Assembly: GCA_008704415.1 (NCBI GenBank)
Contig: VXIS01000171.1
Span: forward strand, 1-64,000
DNA length: 64,000 nucleotides
Source of the DNA: Sphaerosporella brunnea
Taxonomy: Eukaryota > Ascomycota > Pezizomycetes > Pezizales > Pyronemataceae
Direction: 5' to 3'
Position 1 is the first letter of the stretch. Each line of letters starts with the position of its first letter. This document shows positions 1-11,152 of this stretch, in pieces. The notes beneath the pieces are model-generated. The model ran no database searches. It was given only the letters and a program-made list of their open reading frames with translations, and was not told the origin of the DNA. Position numbers and translations under genes: made by a program.

Positions 1-418
1 TCGTGACGGTGACTTTTGCCGGCCGCGGGGGATGCGGCCTTCCTCCAGCTTAGGTGTGCCGGCATCGTCTCTCCGCTGTGCGATCCGGTCTGCAGCGGTC
101 AATCAATGGAGTTGGTATGATGCCGGTGGGGGGTTGGTGAGTGAGTGAGTGATGGGCGATGATGGACGCACGTCCCAACCAACGTGGGCAGTAGGTACAA
201 ACGTTTCCGGTGGTGGCGGGGAGGGTGGGGGGGGCGTAAATAGACGCTTTTTTTTTTTCTCTCTCTTTCTCCTCCCCATTCCCCCTCCTCCTTTGGTGGT
301 GGTGATAAAGTAAACAGCCCGCCATCGCCGACAGTGTTGGTGTATTCATTACTATGCATATGTACATATGTAGCTCGTTACCCCCCCCTTCTCCCCCTTT
401 CTCCCAGCGGGCGGGGCC
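1..418. other. Spacer downstream of the MFS gene
   Basis: No gene is supported here. The stretch has GT-rich and pyrimidine-rich low-complexity tracts (a T9 followed by CT/CCT runs near 248-295) and would hold the 3' untranslated region of the MFS transporter. Small frames on the minus strand are Pro/His/Arg-rich translations of these tracts. Confidence 0.5.
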
Positions 419-2368
419 TCACAGCTTCGCGCGATCCCTGGTCTCGATCGGCAACGCAACCATGGCCAAAAACGCCGATAGGATGAGTGCGCCGGCGATC
501 CACACGGGGATCCTAGGGTCGAGGCCGAACGTGTTGGTCGCGATGATGGGGGCGAGCAGGCCCATGATGCGGTTGAGCAGGCTCGCGACGCCGGTGGCGG
601 TGCCTCTGCAGGGGGCCGGGAAGACCTCGGGGGTGTAGGCGTAGAGGACGCCGTACATGGCGTTCTGGAAGAAGCTCTCGAGGCTGGTGAAGGCGAGCTG
701 GTAGGCGTCGCTGGTCGAGACGGTGAACAGGTACAGGAACACGCCCGAGAGGAGCGTGGCGGCCGCCAGCGTGCCCTTGCGCCCGATGTGCCGTGTTTCC
801 ACCGTTATGTGCGCCAGGATTGACCCCGGCACCCCCAGCAGCGAGGTGATGAGGTAGTTGCGGTACACGATGCTGTTGGGCTTTGTGCCGTTGGCGCCGG
901 AGCGCGCGAGGTACATGGGGAGGAAGGCGCTGGTTGGGCTTGTCATCAGTAACTATCCCTCCCCCCCCACACACAATGTAACTTACTTGAAAAGCGGGTA
1001 CCCCATGCCGATAGTGGCCCAGCAGAACCAGACCAGCAGAGTGCTCCATGCCAACGTGCGCGTTGCAAACAGCTGGCGCAAGCGGTGCAGCGAGAACCTG
1101 CTGAGCTTGCTTTTGAGGATGGCGTCGATGTCGGCCGCCGCCGAGTCCTTGGTGCTCGCCGAGGGGCTGCTGCCGCCGCCGAGCTCCTCCAAGATCTCGA
1201 GCGTGAGCCACGTCTTTGTGCCGTTTTTGGCCGCGATGCCGTGGACCGTTGCGACCGCTTCCCGGTCGAGCCCTTTGGAGAGGTAGTATTTGGGGGATTC
1301 GTAGAGGTGGAAGAGGAAGAAGCGGGCAATGAACTATTTCCCATCAGCCCGTCAGATTTCAAAAGGGCTGGGTGGCAAAAGGGGATACCATAGCAATAGT
1401 TAGCGCCCCGAGCGTCAATATCGTATATCTCCAACCCATATTTCCTTCCTTCGTGCACACCGCCTGTTCCGCCGAGCAACTGTAATTTGGCAGAAACCCC
1501 CAGGCGATCAACGACGCCACCAGCTGTCCCAGAGGCCACCACACACTCAGCATCGTCAGCAAGCCGCCATGGTTGGCGGGGAGAAACTCCAGGAAGAGTG
1601 CACCGTCGACTGGTAGATTCCCTCCTACACCCAACCCAAGGACTGAGAATAGTGCTGCCACGCCGACCCAATTTGGGGCGCCGGCTACTGCCAGCCCGAA
1701 AATACCGGCGATGCCCAGGGTTGTGTTGAAGGCGAGACGCCGACCGATGATGTCGGCGGCGGCGCCCCAGAATGATGCTCCCAGTAACAGCCCGATAAAC
1801 GTCGCTGTGGTGGTGTAGCCGATTTTGTTGTCTGGGACTTTAAACTCGCGCTGGACCGCGGGGAGGATGATTGCCAGGCCCTGCAGCCAGAGGTTGTCTG
1901 CGTGCAGCGTCAGTGTTGGCCTCACAGAGCGAGCGGGCGGGCGGTGCATAGATACTCACCAGTAAACCAGCCGAACCCACACAGCGTAAACAGCTGCCAC
2001 TGATATTTCCCCATGCCCATATCCAGTAGCGCCCTATTCACGACTTTACTTTTCCCTACAAAAAAACCACGGTTCGTCACTTGTCCCCCCACAATAACAT
2101 CAACGCGGAGGTTGTTGTTTAAGCACTTACGATCATAAACCGGGTTCTCGCCGCTCTCGACCTCGTCGCCCTCGATTTCCGCACGCAATGCAGAAAGAGT
2201 CCACACGTCCTCTCGTTCGTGCGGCGCCTTCTCGCTGTCGCCGACACTGACAGCGCCCCCAGGCGCCCTGCGGGCTTCAGAGAGCGGAATGACAACGTCA
2301 ACACCCGCCACATCGTCTGCGCGCGGGCGCAACAACATCTGGAGGGCTTTCGAGAGGAGGGGTTGCAT
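419..2368 (-). CDS. MFS transporter (SV2-like / sugar-porter type), 569 aa
   Basis: Five exons on the minus strand: 2368-2131, 2055-1960, 1897-1389, 1333-987 and 938-419. They total 1710 nt in one frame, and all introns are GT..AG. The protein is a twelve-helix major facilitator. After an acidic N-terminal tail of about 85 residues come the first helices (CGFGWFTDNLWLQG) and the cytoplasmic loop motif between TM2 and TM3, seen as GAAADIIGRR. A glycine-rich helix (FSVLGLGVGGNLPVDG) follows. The C-terminal half holds YTPEVFPAPCRGTATG, the usual sequence around the second loop motif. The arrangement resembles the SV2/organic-ion and sugar-porter branches that move solutes across the plasma membrane by proton coupling. 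The substrate cannot be read from sequence. It is the first of four consecutive minus-strand genes, but they look functionally unrelated. The start was chosen as the first ATG of the N-terminal exon; the acidic tail is the least certain part. Confidence 0.88.
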
Positions 2369-3212
2369 TCTATCGTTGGTGAGAGAGAGGCAGGAGGGGA
2401 GGCGGAGGAGGGGCGCCCCGCGTCCTTATGAACACACACGTGGAGCCCCACATGTGTAGAACTTCTATAGAGTACAGCTACGTAGTTGCCTTTAGAGGAG
2501 CGGGCGTGGATGATCACTAGATAGGTGTGATGGTGAAGCAACCGCGGAGAACTCAGGGTCGTTGCTGCGCGCACGCATCCCGCCGTCGCGAACGCTGATA
2601 GGGCCGTGTGAAGGGCGTGGCCATATCCTGCGGCCGATCGTCGAGGCACTAGGTTGTTCCGGCAGGTGAGGCAGTCTGTCTAAGATGCAGTCCCTTACCT
2701 CCGCCTACATACTTGAGTAGAGAGTAGATACCTCATACCTGGATGAGCTGCTGCTGATGCTTATCGAGCGGAAGCAGAACAGAAATCGCAAGTGCATCGG
2801 ACGAGCCCGCAACCCGAGGAAGCTATGCACGCATGAGCCATGTGGAAATCACGACGGAGATTTGCATTTCCAGCCACGGCGGGATGATGCAATGCAGGAA
2901 CGTGGTTGTGTGCCTGACGCCCCTCCCAGTTTGCCGTGAGCCGTTGTGTGCACACCTCATGTTGTGCTGCGAGATCCACACATGCTGAGATACGGTTGGA
3001 TGTCGCTCGATATCGCCTGCGGGATTTGATGTGAGATCGCCCGTGGCCTAGCACTCGCGTCTTTAGCCAGAGGCAGCTAGCCATCAAATTCCACTGCATC
3101 AATTGAAAGTAGGTAAAAGGTATCGTGGCTAAACATCAAAACCCCCGTGTCTAAGAAAAGCCCAACTATTGGGGGTGCATCTGCTCACATCAAATCGCCA
3201 CCCTCCGTCTCC
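2369..3212. other. Spacer: promoter side of the MFS gene, 3' side of the glycosylase gene
   Basis: No coding signal was found on either strand. The part next to 2368 must hold the promoter and leader of the MFS gene on the minus strand. The part next to 3212 would hold the 3' end of the glycosylase transcript. I see no repeat structure or clear TATA box. Confidence 0.45.
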
Positions 3213-4307
3213 TCAGGCATCGCCCTCCTCAAGCTTCACCGCAGGGCTCTCCTCAATCTCCTCAAGTTTAAGGCCATCCTGCTCCAGCTCTTCAACTTTC
3301 ACCGTTGCCTCCCATTGGGCAAGCGTCTCCCTGAACTCCGCTTCGCGCTCCCGCGCCGCCTTCTCAACCACCTCATCCGATAAACCCCTCGGTGCCGTCT
3401 CACCCCTCTCTTTCCTGCGCAGATTCACCCAGTCGCCCAGCTCCGTCATGATGCGAAGCTTCTGGGCGGTGGAATATCCCGCCACCAATCCACTGGTGCT
3501 GACTGCTACGTACACTTTGGCACCTTCATACTCTCCCTCAACAGCGCCGAGTCTCCAACCATCCTGCCACCCAAACTGGAACTCCTTTCCCAGCTTCTTG
3601 CCGCTCTTTGCTTTGTAGATGCGTTCCCAAATTCCCTTGCCAACGATACACACCGACTCTGGCCTGAACTTCTGCACCTTCGCCTCAAGGATCGGAACGC
3701 CCTCCTCCATCTCCTCGTGACTCAGCTCCGCCTGATCCTTAGTCGGCCGCGAGACAAGATTGGTATTGCCGAGGGAGTACAACTCAGGAAGCTTCAGGTC
3801 ATCAGTCGGCAGCCGCTTTTGGTCGGGAGTCAAGCCCGACTGATGTAAGAGCTTCCAAAATAGATTCGACGGCGAAGAGTAGGCATGGCCCTTTATGGCT
3901 GTTTTCAACCCAGGGTTCGTGCCCACGAAGACGCAGATTAGGTTTGCTGAGAGGGAATCAGGGATCCCGCTTAGATGCGCGTATTTGCTGGGTGGTGCGT
4001 AGCCGGGATGCTTGGAACGCTTCTTTTTTTTCGACTTGGTTCCAGCTTCTTTGGAGTCGACCTCTGTGTCCTCCGAGGGCTCCTCCTTGACCGGAGACCG
4101 AGCGCGCTTTTGGGGAGAGGCAGAGGCGGATCGCGTGTTTGACCGGGTGACGCGCGTGGTGGCTGGGAAGGCGAACTTGCTGAGTGCGCCGCCAAAGGTA
4201 GCTGTTGGCTTGTCTGGATCCTCTTCTTCCTCTACGGCGCGGGGCATTGCACGCTTTGACATGGTGACTGAAGCTTCTGTGGGGTGGGAGAAGGTTGAGT
4301 GGTCCAA
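3213..4307 (-). CDS. G/T(U) mismatch-specific DNA glycosylase (TDG/Mug family), 364 aa
   Basis: Intronless gene for a nuclear monofunctional DNA glycosylase that removes thymine or uracil mispaired with guanine and starts base-excision repair. The catalytic core spans about residues 105-300. The family's active-site motif is present as VGTNPGL (128-134), with Asn131 in the position of the catalytic asparagine. It is followed by the conserved SSPSNLFWKLLHQSGLT stretch. The second active-site segment is VSTSGL (269-274). The N-terminal 100 residues are charged and disordered-looking, with a basic KSKKKKRSK signal (91-99) that should direct nuclear import. The Glu/Lys-rich C-terminal tail after about 300 includes a VKVEELEQDGLKLEE stretch. 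A second in-frame ATG at codon 16 (MSKRAMPRAV) is a reasonable alternative start. Fission yeast Thp1 and human TDG belong to this family. Confidence 0.9.
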   Translation of the reverse strand: MDHSTFSHPTEASVTMSKRAMPRAVEEEEDPDKPTATFGGALSKFAFPATTRVTRSNTRSASASPQKRARSPVKEEPSEDTEVDSKEAGTKSKKKKRSKHPGYAPPSKYAHLSGIPDSLSANLICVFVGTNPGLKTAIKGHAYSSPSNLFWKLLHQSGLTPDQKRLPTDDLKLPELYSLGNTNLVSRPTKDQAELSHEEMEEGVPILEAKVQKFRPESVCIVGKGIWERIYKAKSGKKLGKEFQFGWQDGWRLGAVEGEYEGAKVYVAVSTSGLVAGYSTAQKLRIMTELGDWVNLRRKERGETAPRGLSDEVVEKAAREREAEFRETLAQWEATVKVEELEQDGLKLEEIEESPAVKLEEGDA

Positions 4308-4540
4308 CGTGTTGGAGTTGGGGGTAGAGTGTGGGTGGCGTGTTCCAGCTTCGCCGCTCGCCTAATTTCCACAACTCGAGAAGGCTCATTGGGGGTCACT
4401 CGGTGCATCGATTTTCAAGTCGGCTTTGGAAGGCCTGCAGGTAAATATAACAAGTATTCTCTGTGGCCAAAAAGTGCGGAGAAGGAAACTTTCTATATGC
4501 CCATTTCCTACTTTAGCTCCCCCAAGCTCAAAGCTCAGGC

Positions 4541-4861
4541 TTAAGCTCCGCCATCTTTGAATTCTTCGCCCAACACCAGCTTCGCCTCCTTCACGAGCCC
4601 CTCCACACTCGCAGACAGAGCACACTCCCCGCCGAGCGGAAACGGCGGGTTCTTCTCTTCCCCCTCCAGCGTCTTGTATGGCGTCCACTCGCTCAAGCTG
4701 AGGTCGCTTTCTCCCTGCTCCGCGCATAGCTGGCGTACCTTCGCTTCGAAGCTTTTGTAGTTCTCCTCATCGTAAGCTTTCGAAGGGTTGCGGAGAGCTG
4801 TGAGCCAGCGGAGGCAGAGAGATAGTATGCCGTCGGGGGGAAGTGGAGCTGGAGTGGACAT
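4541..4861 (-). CDS. Small uncharacterised protein, 106 aa
   Basis: The frame is open upstream to 4984, but I prefer the ATG at 4861 (MSTPAPLPPDGILSLCLRWL), because the preceding 41 residues look like translated leader. The product is small and acidic, with a hydrophobic helix near the start (ILSLCLRWLTALRN). It then reads KSFEAKVRQLCAEQGE, a Trp-Thr-Pro-Tyr stretch, and a C-terminal helix (VEGLVKEAKLVLGEEF). No family is recognised. Codon use and composition look like a true protein, unlike the Arg/Pro-rich shadow frames nearby. It starts about 260 bp from the next gene at 5124 and ends 233 bp from the ATG of the glycosylase gene; all three lie on the same strand. Confidence 0.6.
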   Translation of the reverse strand: MSTPAPLPPDGILSLCLRWLTALRNPSKAYDEENYKSFEAKVRQLCAEQGESDLSLSEWTPYKTLEGEEKNPPFPLGGECALSASVEGLVKEAKLVLGEEFKDGGA

Positions 4862-5123
4862 GTGGGATGTGAAATGTGGATTTTCGGGGTTTGGGGGAGC
4901 TTGGGGGTGTGGAAGAGATGAGGGGAGGTTGTCCGAAGTTTGGCTTTCTTTATTACTAACTATCAGGTTGGTGTTCACGTGCATGAGAGGGCTGACAAGT
5001 CAAGCCTCACAGTCCAGTTTTTGATATGAATCATGATGATTTTCTTTACACGCTACATGCATCCAAATAAACCTCATAAAGAATTCGAATTCGAGTCCAT
5101 ACATTTCTCCGCCACAAACGATT

Positions 5124-6242
5124 TCACCTCCTGCACTCCCCAGCACTGGTTCCCCCTCCACTGCTCTGATCGTACCCCGGCGGGCGCTCCTCCGGATATA
5201 TCGGCGCAGGCATGGGATCAAGGTATTCATAAGGCGGCAAATCCTTAACGCTTTCCTGACCCGAAGTTTGCGCGGGTTGCACTGAGCAAGCCGGGGCAGG
5301 GGGCGGCATAGGAACTCGAGGCACATCAACAGGTGACCCCAACTCCCGCAGTTCCACCGCCAGGGGCGTTGCAGTGACCGATGTGGTCACCGCCTTTTTC
5401 AGCTTCGGTCTTGGTCGCCGGCGGGCACAGCACGAAGCCAGAATTCCCCCCACCACCAGCACGACCACGACCACGAGACAGACAGCGCCAAAAGTTTGCA
5501 TTGGTTTGGGCTTTGACGCCTCGGCGGATTGCGTTGCGGATGCTATGGCTGGAGAGATGATCGTTGATGTCGGACTCTCCGTGGGCCGCGTTTGCGTCAA
5601 GAACCCGCTGGGGGCGTGGATGATACCGGGGCCGGGGCCCGGGCCACCGCCCTGAGCTGCGATGTTGGTGGGTTGGTGGCCCGGGATGAGGAAGAAGTTT
5701 TTGCTGCTACTGCTGGTGATGCTGTTGCTGCTGCCGCCGCTGGGCGCGGGGTCGAGAACACCGAAGATTTGATTGAGGTTTTGGAGGGAATCGCCGCTGA
5801 AGGTGTAGTCCGGGATGGAGTTGTCATACCCGGCAGGGGCAGGCTGGTTGTTTGTCGGACTCGTTCCTACTGGAGGAGGGGCCTTTGGAGCTTGCACAGG
5901 ATCGGGAGCCTTGGGAAGCTGCACCGGGTGTGGATCTTTCTCTGCATAGGCGGGAGGAGGGTCCACTGCTTCTGGTTTCTTGACGCTGTCGGGTTTCTGG
6001 ACGGAGGTGGTACCATTGTCTCCCGGCCCGAATAGTTTTTCCCAGCCGGATCTCAGAGAGTCCCAGGCCTTCGAAAGCCAATTGCCTGTCGTGTCCTGTT
6101 CGGGAAGGGATTTCGCAGGTTCGGTGTTGCTGGGGCTGGAATTGTCCGTCGCTTTAGGCTTGCCATCGCTGGAGGAGTTGCCTACCAGCTTGTCCCAGCC
6201 GGACTTGATGGCGCTCCCGGCATTGGAAAGCCAGTCCCACAT
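5124..6242 (-). CDS. Single-pass membrane protein with duplicated amphipathic motif and PPxY motifs, 372 aa
   Basis: Start taken at the ATG at 6242 (MWDWLSNAGSAIKSG) because the upstream open frame is Arg/Pro leader-like. Two copies of one tryptophan-rich amphipathic motif occur at residues 2-21 and 53-72. The pattern is W-L-S-x-A-x-x-x-(I/L)-(K/R)-S-G-W-(D/E)-K-L-(V/F)-G, with ten identities in twenty. A Pro-rich linker with PPPAY (95-99) and a Gly/Pro stretch follows. There is one hydrophobic helix at about 252-270 (CLVVVVVLVVGGILASCC), then the basic stop-transfer RRRPRPKLKK (274-283). The C-terminal tail has LPPYEY (335-340) and PPGY (354-357). No enzyme domain or family is recognised. 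PPxY motifs are known ligands of WW domains such as those in Rsp5-type ubiquitin ligases, so an adaptor role is possible but inferred. Confidence 0.72.
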   Translation of the reverse strand: MWDWLSNAGSAIKSGWDKLVGNSSSDGKPKATDNSSPSNTEPAKSLPEQDTTGNWLSKAWDSLRSGWEKLFGPGDNGTTSVQKPDSVKKPEAVDPPPAYAEKDPHPVQLPKAPDPVQAPKAPPPVGTSPTNNQPAPAGYDNSIPDYTFSGDSLQNLNQIFGVLDPAPSGGSSNSITSSSSKNFFLIPGHQPTNIAAQGGGPGPGPGIIHAPSGFLTQTRPTESPTSTIISPAIASATQSAEASKPKPMQTFGAVCLVVVVVLVVGGILASCCARRRPRPKLKKAVTTSVTATPLAVELRELGSPVDVPRVPMPPPAPACSVQPAQTSGQESVKDLPPYEYLDPMPAPIYPEERPPGYDQSSGGGTSAGECRR

Positions 6243-7503
6243 GATCGCTGAATTGATGGAGATGGGGAGGAGGCACCGGGAGGAGAGATTCCTGTGTGTA
6301 CTTTTTTTTACACCACTCAGAGCTTGTTCTGGTCTAGGTTCAACACCACATTGTCGAGCGGGGTCGTAGAGTTGCGGCCGTTTCTGGGGCCTCGGGGCGG
6401 CCCAATACAAGGCCCTAGATTCGAATGGAGGTCCTTGATATTCGAGCTCAGTTGATTTCTGTCATAAACGTGGATTGGCGAAAGATAAATGCCATGATGC
6501 CAGAGCCAAAGAATTGTATAAGTGAACTCCCCAATGGACATCAATGTCCCTAGATGCCCCGGATGGCCATCGAATGGGCTAGCCCGGCGGCATATAGAGT
6601 TTCCGGGTGAGGTGGATAGAAGTGACTACAGATGTTTCTTCAGATTGACAGCCGTTCGTTTTGAAACCAAAGCTTATCGTCGCAGTTCAGTACAGACCGG
6701 ATGTTAGGGTTGCGATAGCCAAGCCCTAAGCCCTAACTCCTCTGCGGCCCATAGCACAGAGAGGCAAACAGGCGAATTCAGTACAGAGCTATTTCAATTC
6801 AGGATTCCGTAGTATCAGTGCTCTGAGATTGAAGAAATATTTCTCGCGCGTCTTTTCTGTGTCTCCGACGCGACATTCTGCGATAGGGGCGCTCAGGGGA
6901 TTTCAGCCTCATCGTCTCGCTTCCACCATTTTCTGCTGGGTTTCTCGGACAACGCACGCCATCAGCTTCAACCCACAACCTTCCTCCTCCAAACGCCAAA
7001 AATCCAACCCGCGACAACGTCGCTCTCCATCGGCCTCCTGTCTCATCATCAGCAACAGCTCCCGAGACAGTTGTGATATTTTATTCGCTTCCTTTCCCTT
7101 TTTTTTTTTCGTTACAAGGATTTTCCACAAACCCCCCTACGTCACGTCCGCTCAACTACTAACTACCACCACCCTACCACCTCTACCACCGCTACCTTCG
7201 CCGCTTTCGTTTGTCCTCGACTTCTTCCCTGCTCCCTTCAAGTTCAATCTGGGCCCAAGCGTCCTACTCGTCTGATCCTCGATCATCGAGCATCGACCGA
7301 CAGTCCTTACAATCCCGAACAACAGCAAATCAGTTCCACGTCGACCGTCACGGTCGTACTCGCTCAAGATCGTCGTTCGCCGACAAAGATCGCTTCAGAG
7401 GATTACAGATTACCGCGTGACTAGGCACACGCGCAGAAGTCTGGGAAGGTAAAAGCGCAGTCGGGGTTTCTCTTCGGAGGACCGCAAACAGGATTTTCTT
7501 TCG
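6243..7503. other. Divergent promoter region
   Basis: This 1.26-kb spacer separates the membrane-protein gene (minus, ATG at 6242) from NUP2 (plus, ATG at 7504), so both promoters must lie here. The half next to NUP2 is rich in C and T, with CTTCC and CTACCACC runs from about 7080 to 7240, as is common in fungal leaders. No coding unit is supported. Confidence 0.5.
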
Positions 7504-10500
7504 ATGTCGAAGCGCTCAGCCGAGACGCAGCTTACAAAGGACCAGATGAACGGATTCAGCTTCTCCGCAGGAGGCGGCGGTCGAGATGAACCTTCTGATC
7601 CCGCGAAGATGGCTAGTTCTGAAATGTTGGCAAATCGCAAGTAAGTTTTTCCCCCTTCTGCTCTTCGCGTCTTTTCTTTCCTGTCGCATGCTGTTTTGTG
7701 CGTGGTTACTCCGGCGCGCTAGATAACCGCCTCCATCATCAAAAGAAGAAACCCGACGCGCTGACGATGCCATCGCGTAGGATCGCCCCTTTGAAGCGAA
7801 GAGGAGCGGGAAGGGGCGCTGGACGAGGTGGCGGAACGGCAAATCTGCCGAACGTGTTTGCGGGCGCCGGCCAGGGAGTAGTTTTTGGAGCCGGTTCGAG
7901 TGGCGCGCCTTCGCCATCGCCAGCACCCTCGTTTGGTGGCGGTACGTTTGGAGGTACACCTACGCCCCCAGCGTCGACCTCTTTCGGAAATGGTTCGGCG
8001 GGAGGCTTTTCGTTCGGTCAACAGCAGCAGCAGCAACACGAACAATCAAAACCGAACCCGTTCGCAAGCTTGGCGCCAGCTGCCCCCACGAATGGAACCA
8101 GCGGAGGTATGTTTGGCACTGGTTCGTTTGGTAGCACAAACGCTGCGTCGGCAACCAATGGAATGTTCGGCAACGCAAATGGTACCACAACCACTTCTGC
8201 TGCACCCAGTTTTGGTGGATTCGGCGCGGGCACGAGTAACGACAAACCAGCTGCCCCGAGCTTTTCTTTCGGGCAGAGTACTGCCGCACCTTCGGCACCA
8301 TCTGGTGGATTGTTTGGTGGTGCTGTAAACGCTCCGTCATCATTCACGTTCGGCTCGACAACGAATGCACCTAAGGAAGAGCCTAAGCCGGCGACGAGTG
8401 GCTTTTTGTTCGGACAGCCTCCAGCCTTGCCCAAAGGAGAATCCAAGACCCCGAGTTTCACCTTTGGACAGTCCACAGCAACTTCCGCGCCTGAAGCTCC
8501 CAAACCTGCACCCTCGTTCACCTTCGGCTCTTCCTTCCAAGCTCCGGCGACAACCACGGCATCAGACGGTTCGGCAGGATTTGGTATGGGCTTGCCCACG
8601 GACGCCGCTGCCGGTAAACCTTCTGGATTTATGTTCGGGCAGCCTGCCGAAGCGAAGGCCCCGGAGCCCGCCACCGCATCGCTGTTCGGTGCGAAGCCGA
8701 GCGCGGCGCCGACTACTAGTGGCTTCAACTTTGGACAGCAACCACCTAAGGAAACTCCGGCCCCCAGCACTAATATGTTCTCAAAGCCTGCCGAACAGAG
8801 TAAACCGGCCTTCGGGTTTGTGCCAGAGAAGAAGGATGAGGCTCCCGCAAAGCCACTATTTGGTCTGGTTCCAAACGGCGAGAAGGTGCAGCCGCTTGCC
8901 AAAGCTCCTGCGTTTAAGTTTGTTCCTCCTGGCGCTGCGGAAAAGAAAGAGGAGCCCGCGCCATCCACCTCCATGCAGGTCGCAAAGCCTGCTTCGATGG
9001 AGGTCGCGAAACCGGTCCCAATGTTTGGCCTGCCGGCTCCGGAAAAGAAGGACACCCCAATGTTCGGTTCTGTTGCGGAGAAGAAGGACACTCCGATGTT
9101 TGGCACTACTGCACCTGCGGAGAAGAAGGATATTCCGATGTTCGGTTCTGCTGCGCCTGAAGAGAAAAAAGAGGAGCCACCCAAGTCATTGTTTGGAACT
9201 GCTCCTCCTCCAACAACAACCGGTGGTGGATTCATGTTTGGATCTGCGAAGCCTGCGGAGAAACCAGCTGAGAAGCCCAGTTTCGCAAGCTCCTTGTTTG
9301 GGTCCAAGCCTGCCGATTTCAAACCTGCGGAGCCTAAGGCCGCGCCAGTTCCCCAATCATTCGGTTTCGCTCCGTCTACCACCGCTAGTTCCACGACATC
9401 GGCGTTTCCAGCACCCGCAGAAGCTACTCCCGCAGTCAGGATGCGCTCGCCACCTCTTCCGGCTGACTCTCACAAATGGTCGACTAACCAGCTAACCGAT
9501 TACTACAATCTGTTTGCGATTCGCTCTTTGAACCACTCCTTCAAGGAAGAGTTGGCGAAACAGGATATCTTTGCGGATTTTACACCTTTGTGCAATGCTT
9601 ACATCGCGGAACGGCGCAAGATCGTGGAGCTCATGGAAAAGAACCAGAGGTATAAGTTTGCAGATTCGACCATGGGTAGTGGGAAGCGACCCGCTGAAGA
9701 CATTGACATGCACGGAGGCGGAAAGCGGAGGGCGCTCGGCGAAGGTAATTAGGAACCCTTGTCACTTTCATATATTTTGTCCTTTGTTTTACCTATCTTT
9801 ATATATCCGCGTGCGGATACGGTTTGATCTTGCGGTCGAGGAGGCGGACATTCTAGCCGGTTGGGTTTCTCTGCGACGGACAATCCGAAGGGCTCGGTAT
9901 TCTGCTGCTGTTACACTACCGCTATTATGTCCCCTCTGACACCTGGAATCTTGACGTTCGGCGATGATCGGCGGTAATCTCGTCGTTCAATGATCACCAA
10001 TCCGTTTTCGCTTCCCGTACTACACATCATCTATCCTGATCCACGCACATATGCCCCTACGACTATTAACCCCTACGATTTGCGATTCGGTCACGGCATG
10101 AGCCTCAATATCTAACGATAATTCTGTCCTTTCGTATAGAACCCAAAGTGAACTTTGCTCCAACAAAGTCAACTTCGTCCCAAGCCCTTGCCTCCGTTTT
10201 GGGAGGCAAGGCTGAGCCTTCTAAGGCACCCTCACCAAAGCAAGGTTTGTTCTCAGATTCAATGTTTTTCTGTCTTCGCTAACTTTGGCGTTTAGGGAGT
10301 ATCTTTGACAATTACTCTTCTTCCTCTCCCCCACCGCCTTCAACCACCGCCTGGGCGAACCCTTTCAAAACCCAGGATACCTCGAACCTTCCGGAGGATG
10401 CGTCCATGAAGGATGACGACTCTGCACCAACCCAAAACAAGAGCGGTGGACTTTTTGGTCGCATCACCCCTCCCAAGGACACTGGATTCAAGGTTGGCGG

Positions 10501-11152
10501 CCCCTCCTTTGCAGGCGCAGGAGATCAGACTTGGTCTCCCGATAAGGGATTCAAGTTTGCACCTGCGCCTGCCAGTGGTGGGCTTTTCGGCACCAGCACC
10601 AGCACCAACGGTAACAGCAAGGGTGGCCTATTTGGGAACACCAATGGATCCTCTGCCTCCTCTGGTCTTTTTGGCTCCAAGCCTGCTTCTGCGCCAGCTG
10701 CCACTGCCACTGCCACCTCGACCACCTCAGCTGAAGCCTCCGCCTCTGAAAATGAGGGCGGTGAGCCGTCCGATGCTCCTCCCCCAACGCAGGAGTCCAC
10801 CCTCTCTCTGCAGGGACCTGGTGAGGAGGACGAGGACTCAATGTTCGAAGTGCGCGCTCTAGTGTACGACATGAGCAAGGGTGCAATGACAAAAGCGGGA
10901 GTTGGTGCGTTGAGGGTTCTCAAGAACCGCAACAACGGCAAGGCGCGCATTATTGTGCGCTCTGATATTGGAAAGGTCCTGGTTAACGTTGCGCTGTTAA
11001 AGAAGGTCACCTACAGCCTCCAGGACAAGCGCTGCCTGAAGACGCCCGAGTTCCTGCCGGGGGGTGGAATGAAGATGTGGGGGCTTCGCGTGGGTAAGGA
11101 GGAGAAGGCGGAGGAGTTGAGGAAGGTGGTTGAAGAGGTCAAGGGGTGCTAA
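7504..11152 (+). CDS. NUP2: Nucleoporin Nup2/NUP50 (FG repeats and Ran-binding domain), 1020 aa
   Basis: Four exons: 7504-7640, 7781-9744, 10140-10244 and 10296-11152 (3063 nt in one frame). The N terminus (MSKRSAETQLTKDQMNGF through SSEMLANRKIAPLKRR) matches the importin-alpha-binding NUP50 domain. Residues about 55-600 are a classic FG region with FG, FxFG and MFG/LFG repeats set in Pro/Ala/Thr/Lys spacers (for example the repeated EKKDTPMFGS). A short helical stretch (TNQLTDYYNLFAIRSLNHSF) and a basic segment (SGKRPAEDIDMHGGGKRR) follow. More FG repeats come next, and then a Ran-binding domain at about 905-1020 (MFEVRALVYDMSKGAMTKAG ... GKARIIVRSDIGKVLVN). Such proteins sit on the nuclear basket and promote release of importin-alpha cargo. 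Intron 2 (9745-10139, 395 nt) is far longer than the others; retaining it would stop translation two codons after the splice site. Confidence 0.93.

Noticed and set aside
8018..9394. 458-codon frame on the minus strand
   Set aside because: Antisense shadow of the NUP2 FG-repeat exon.
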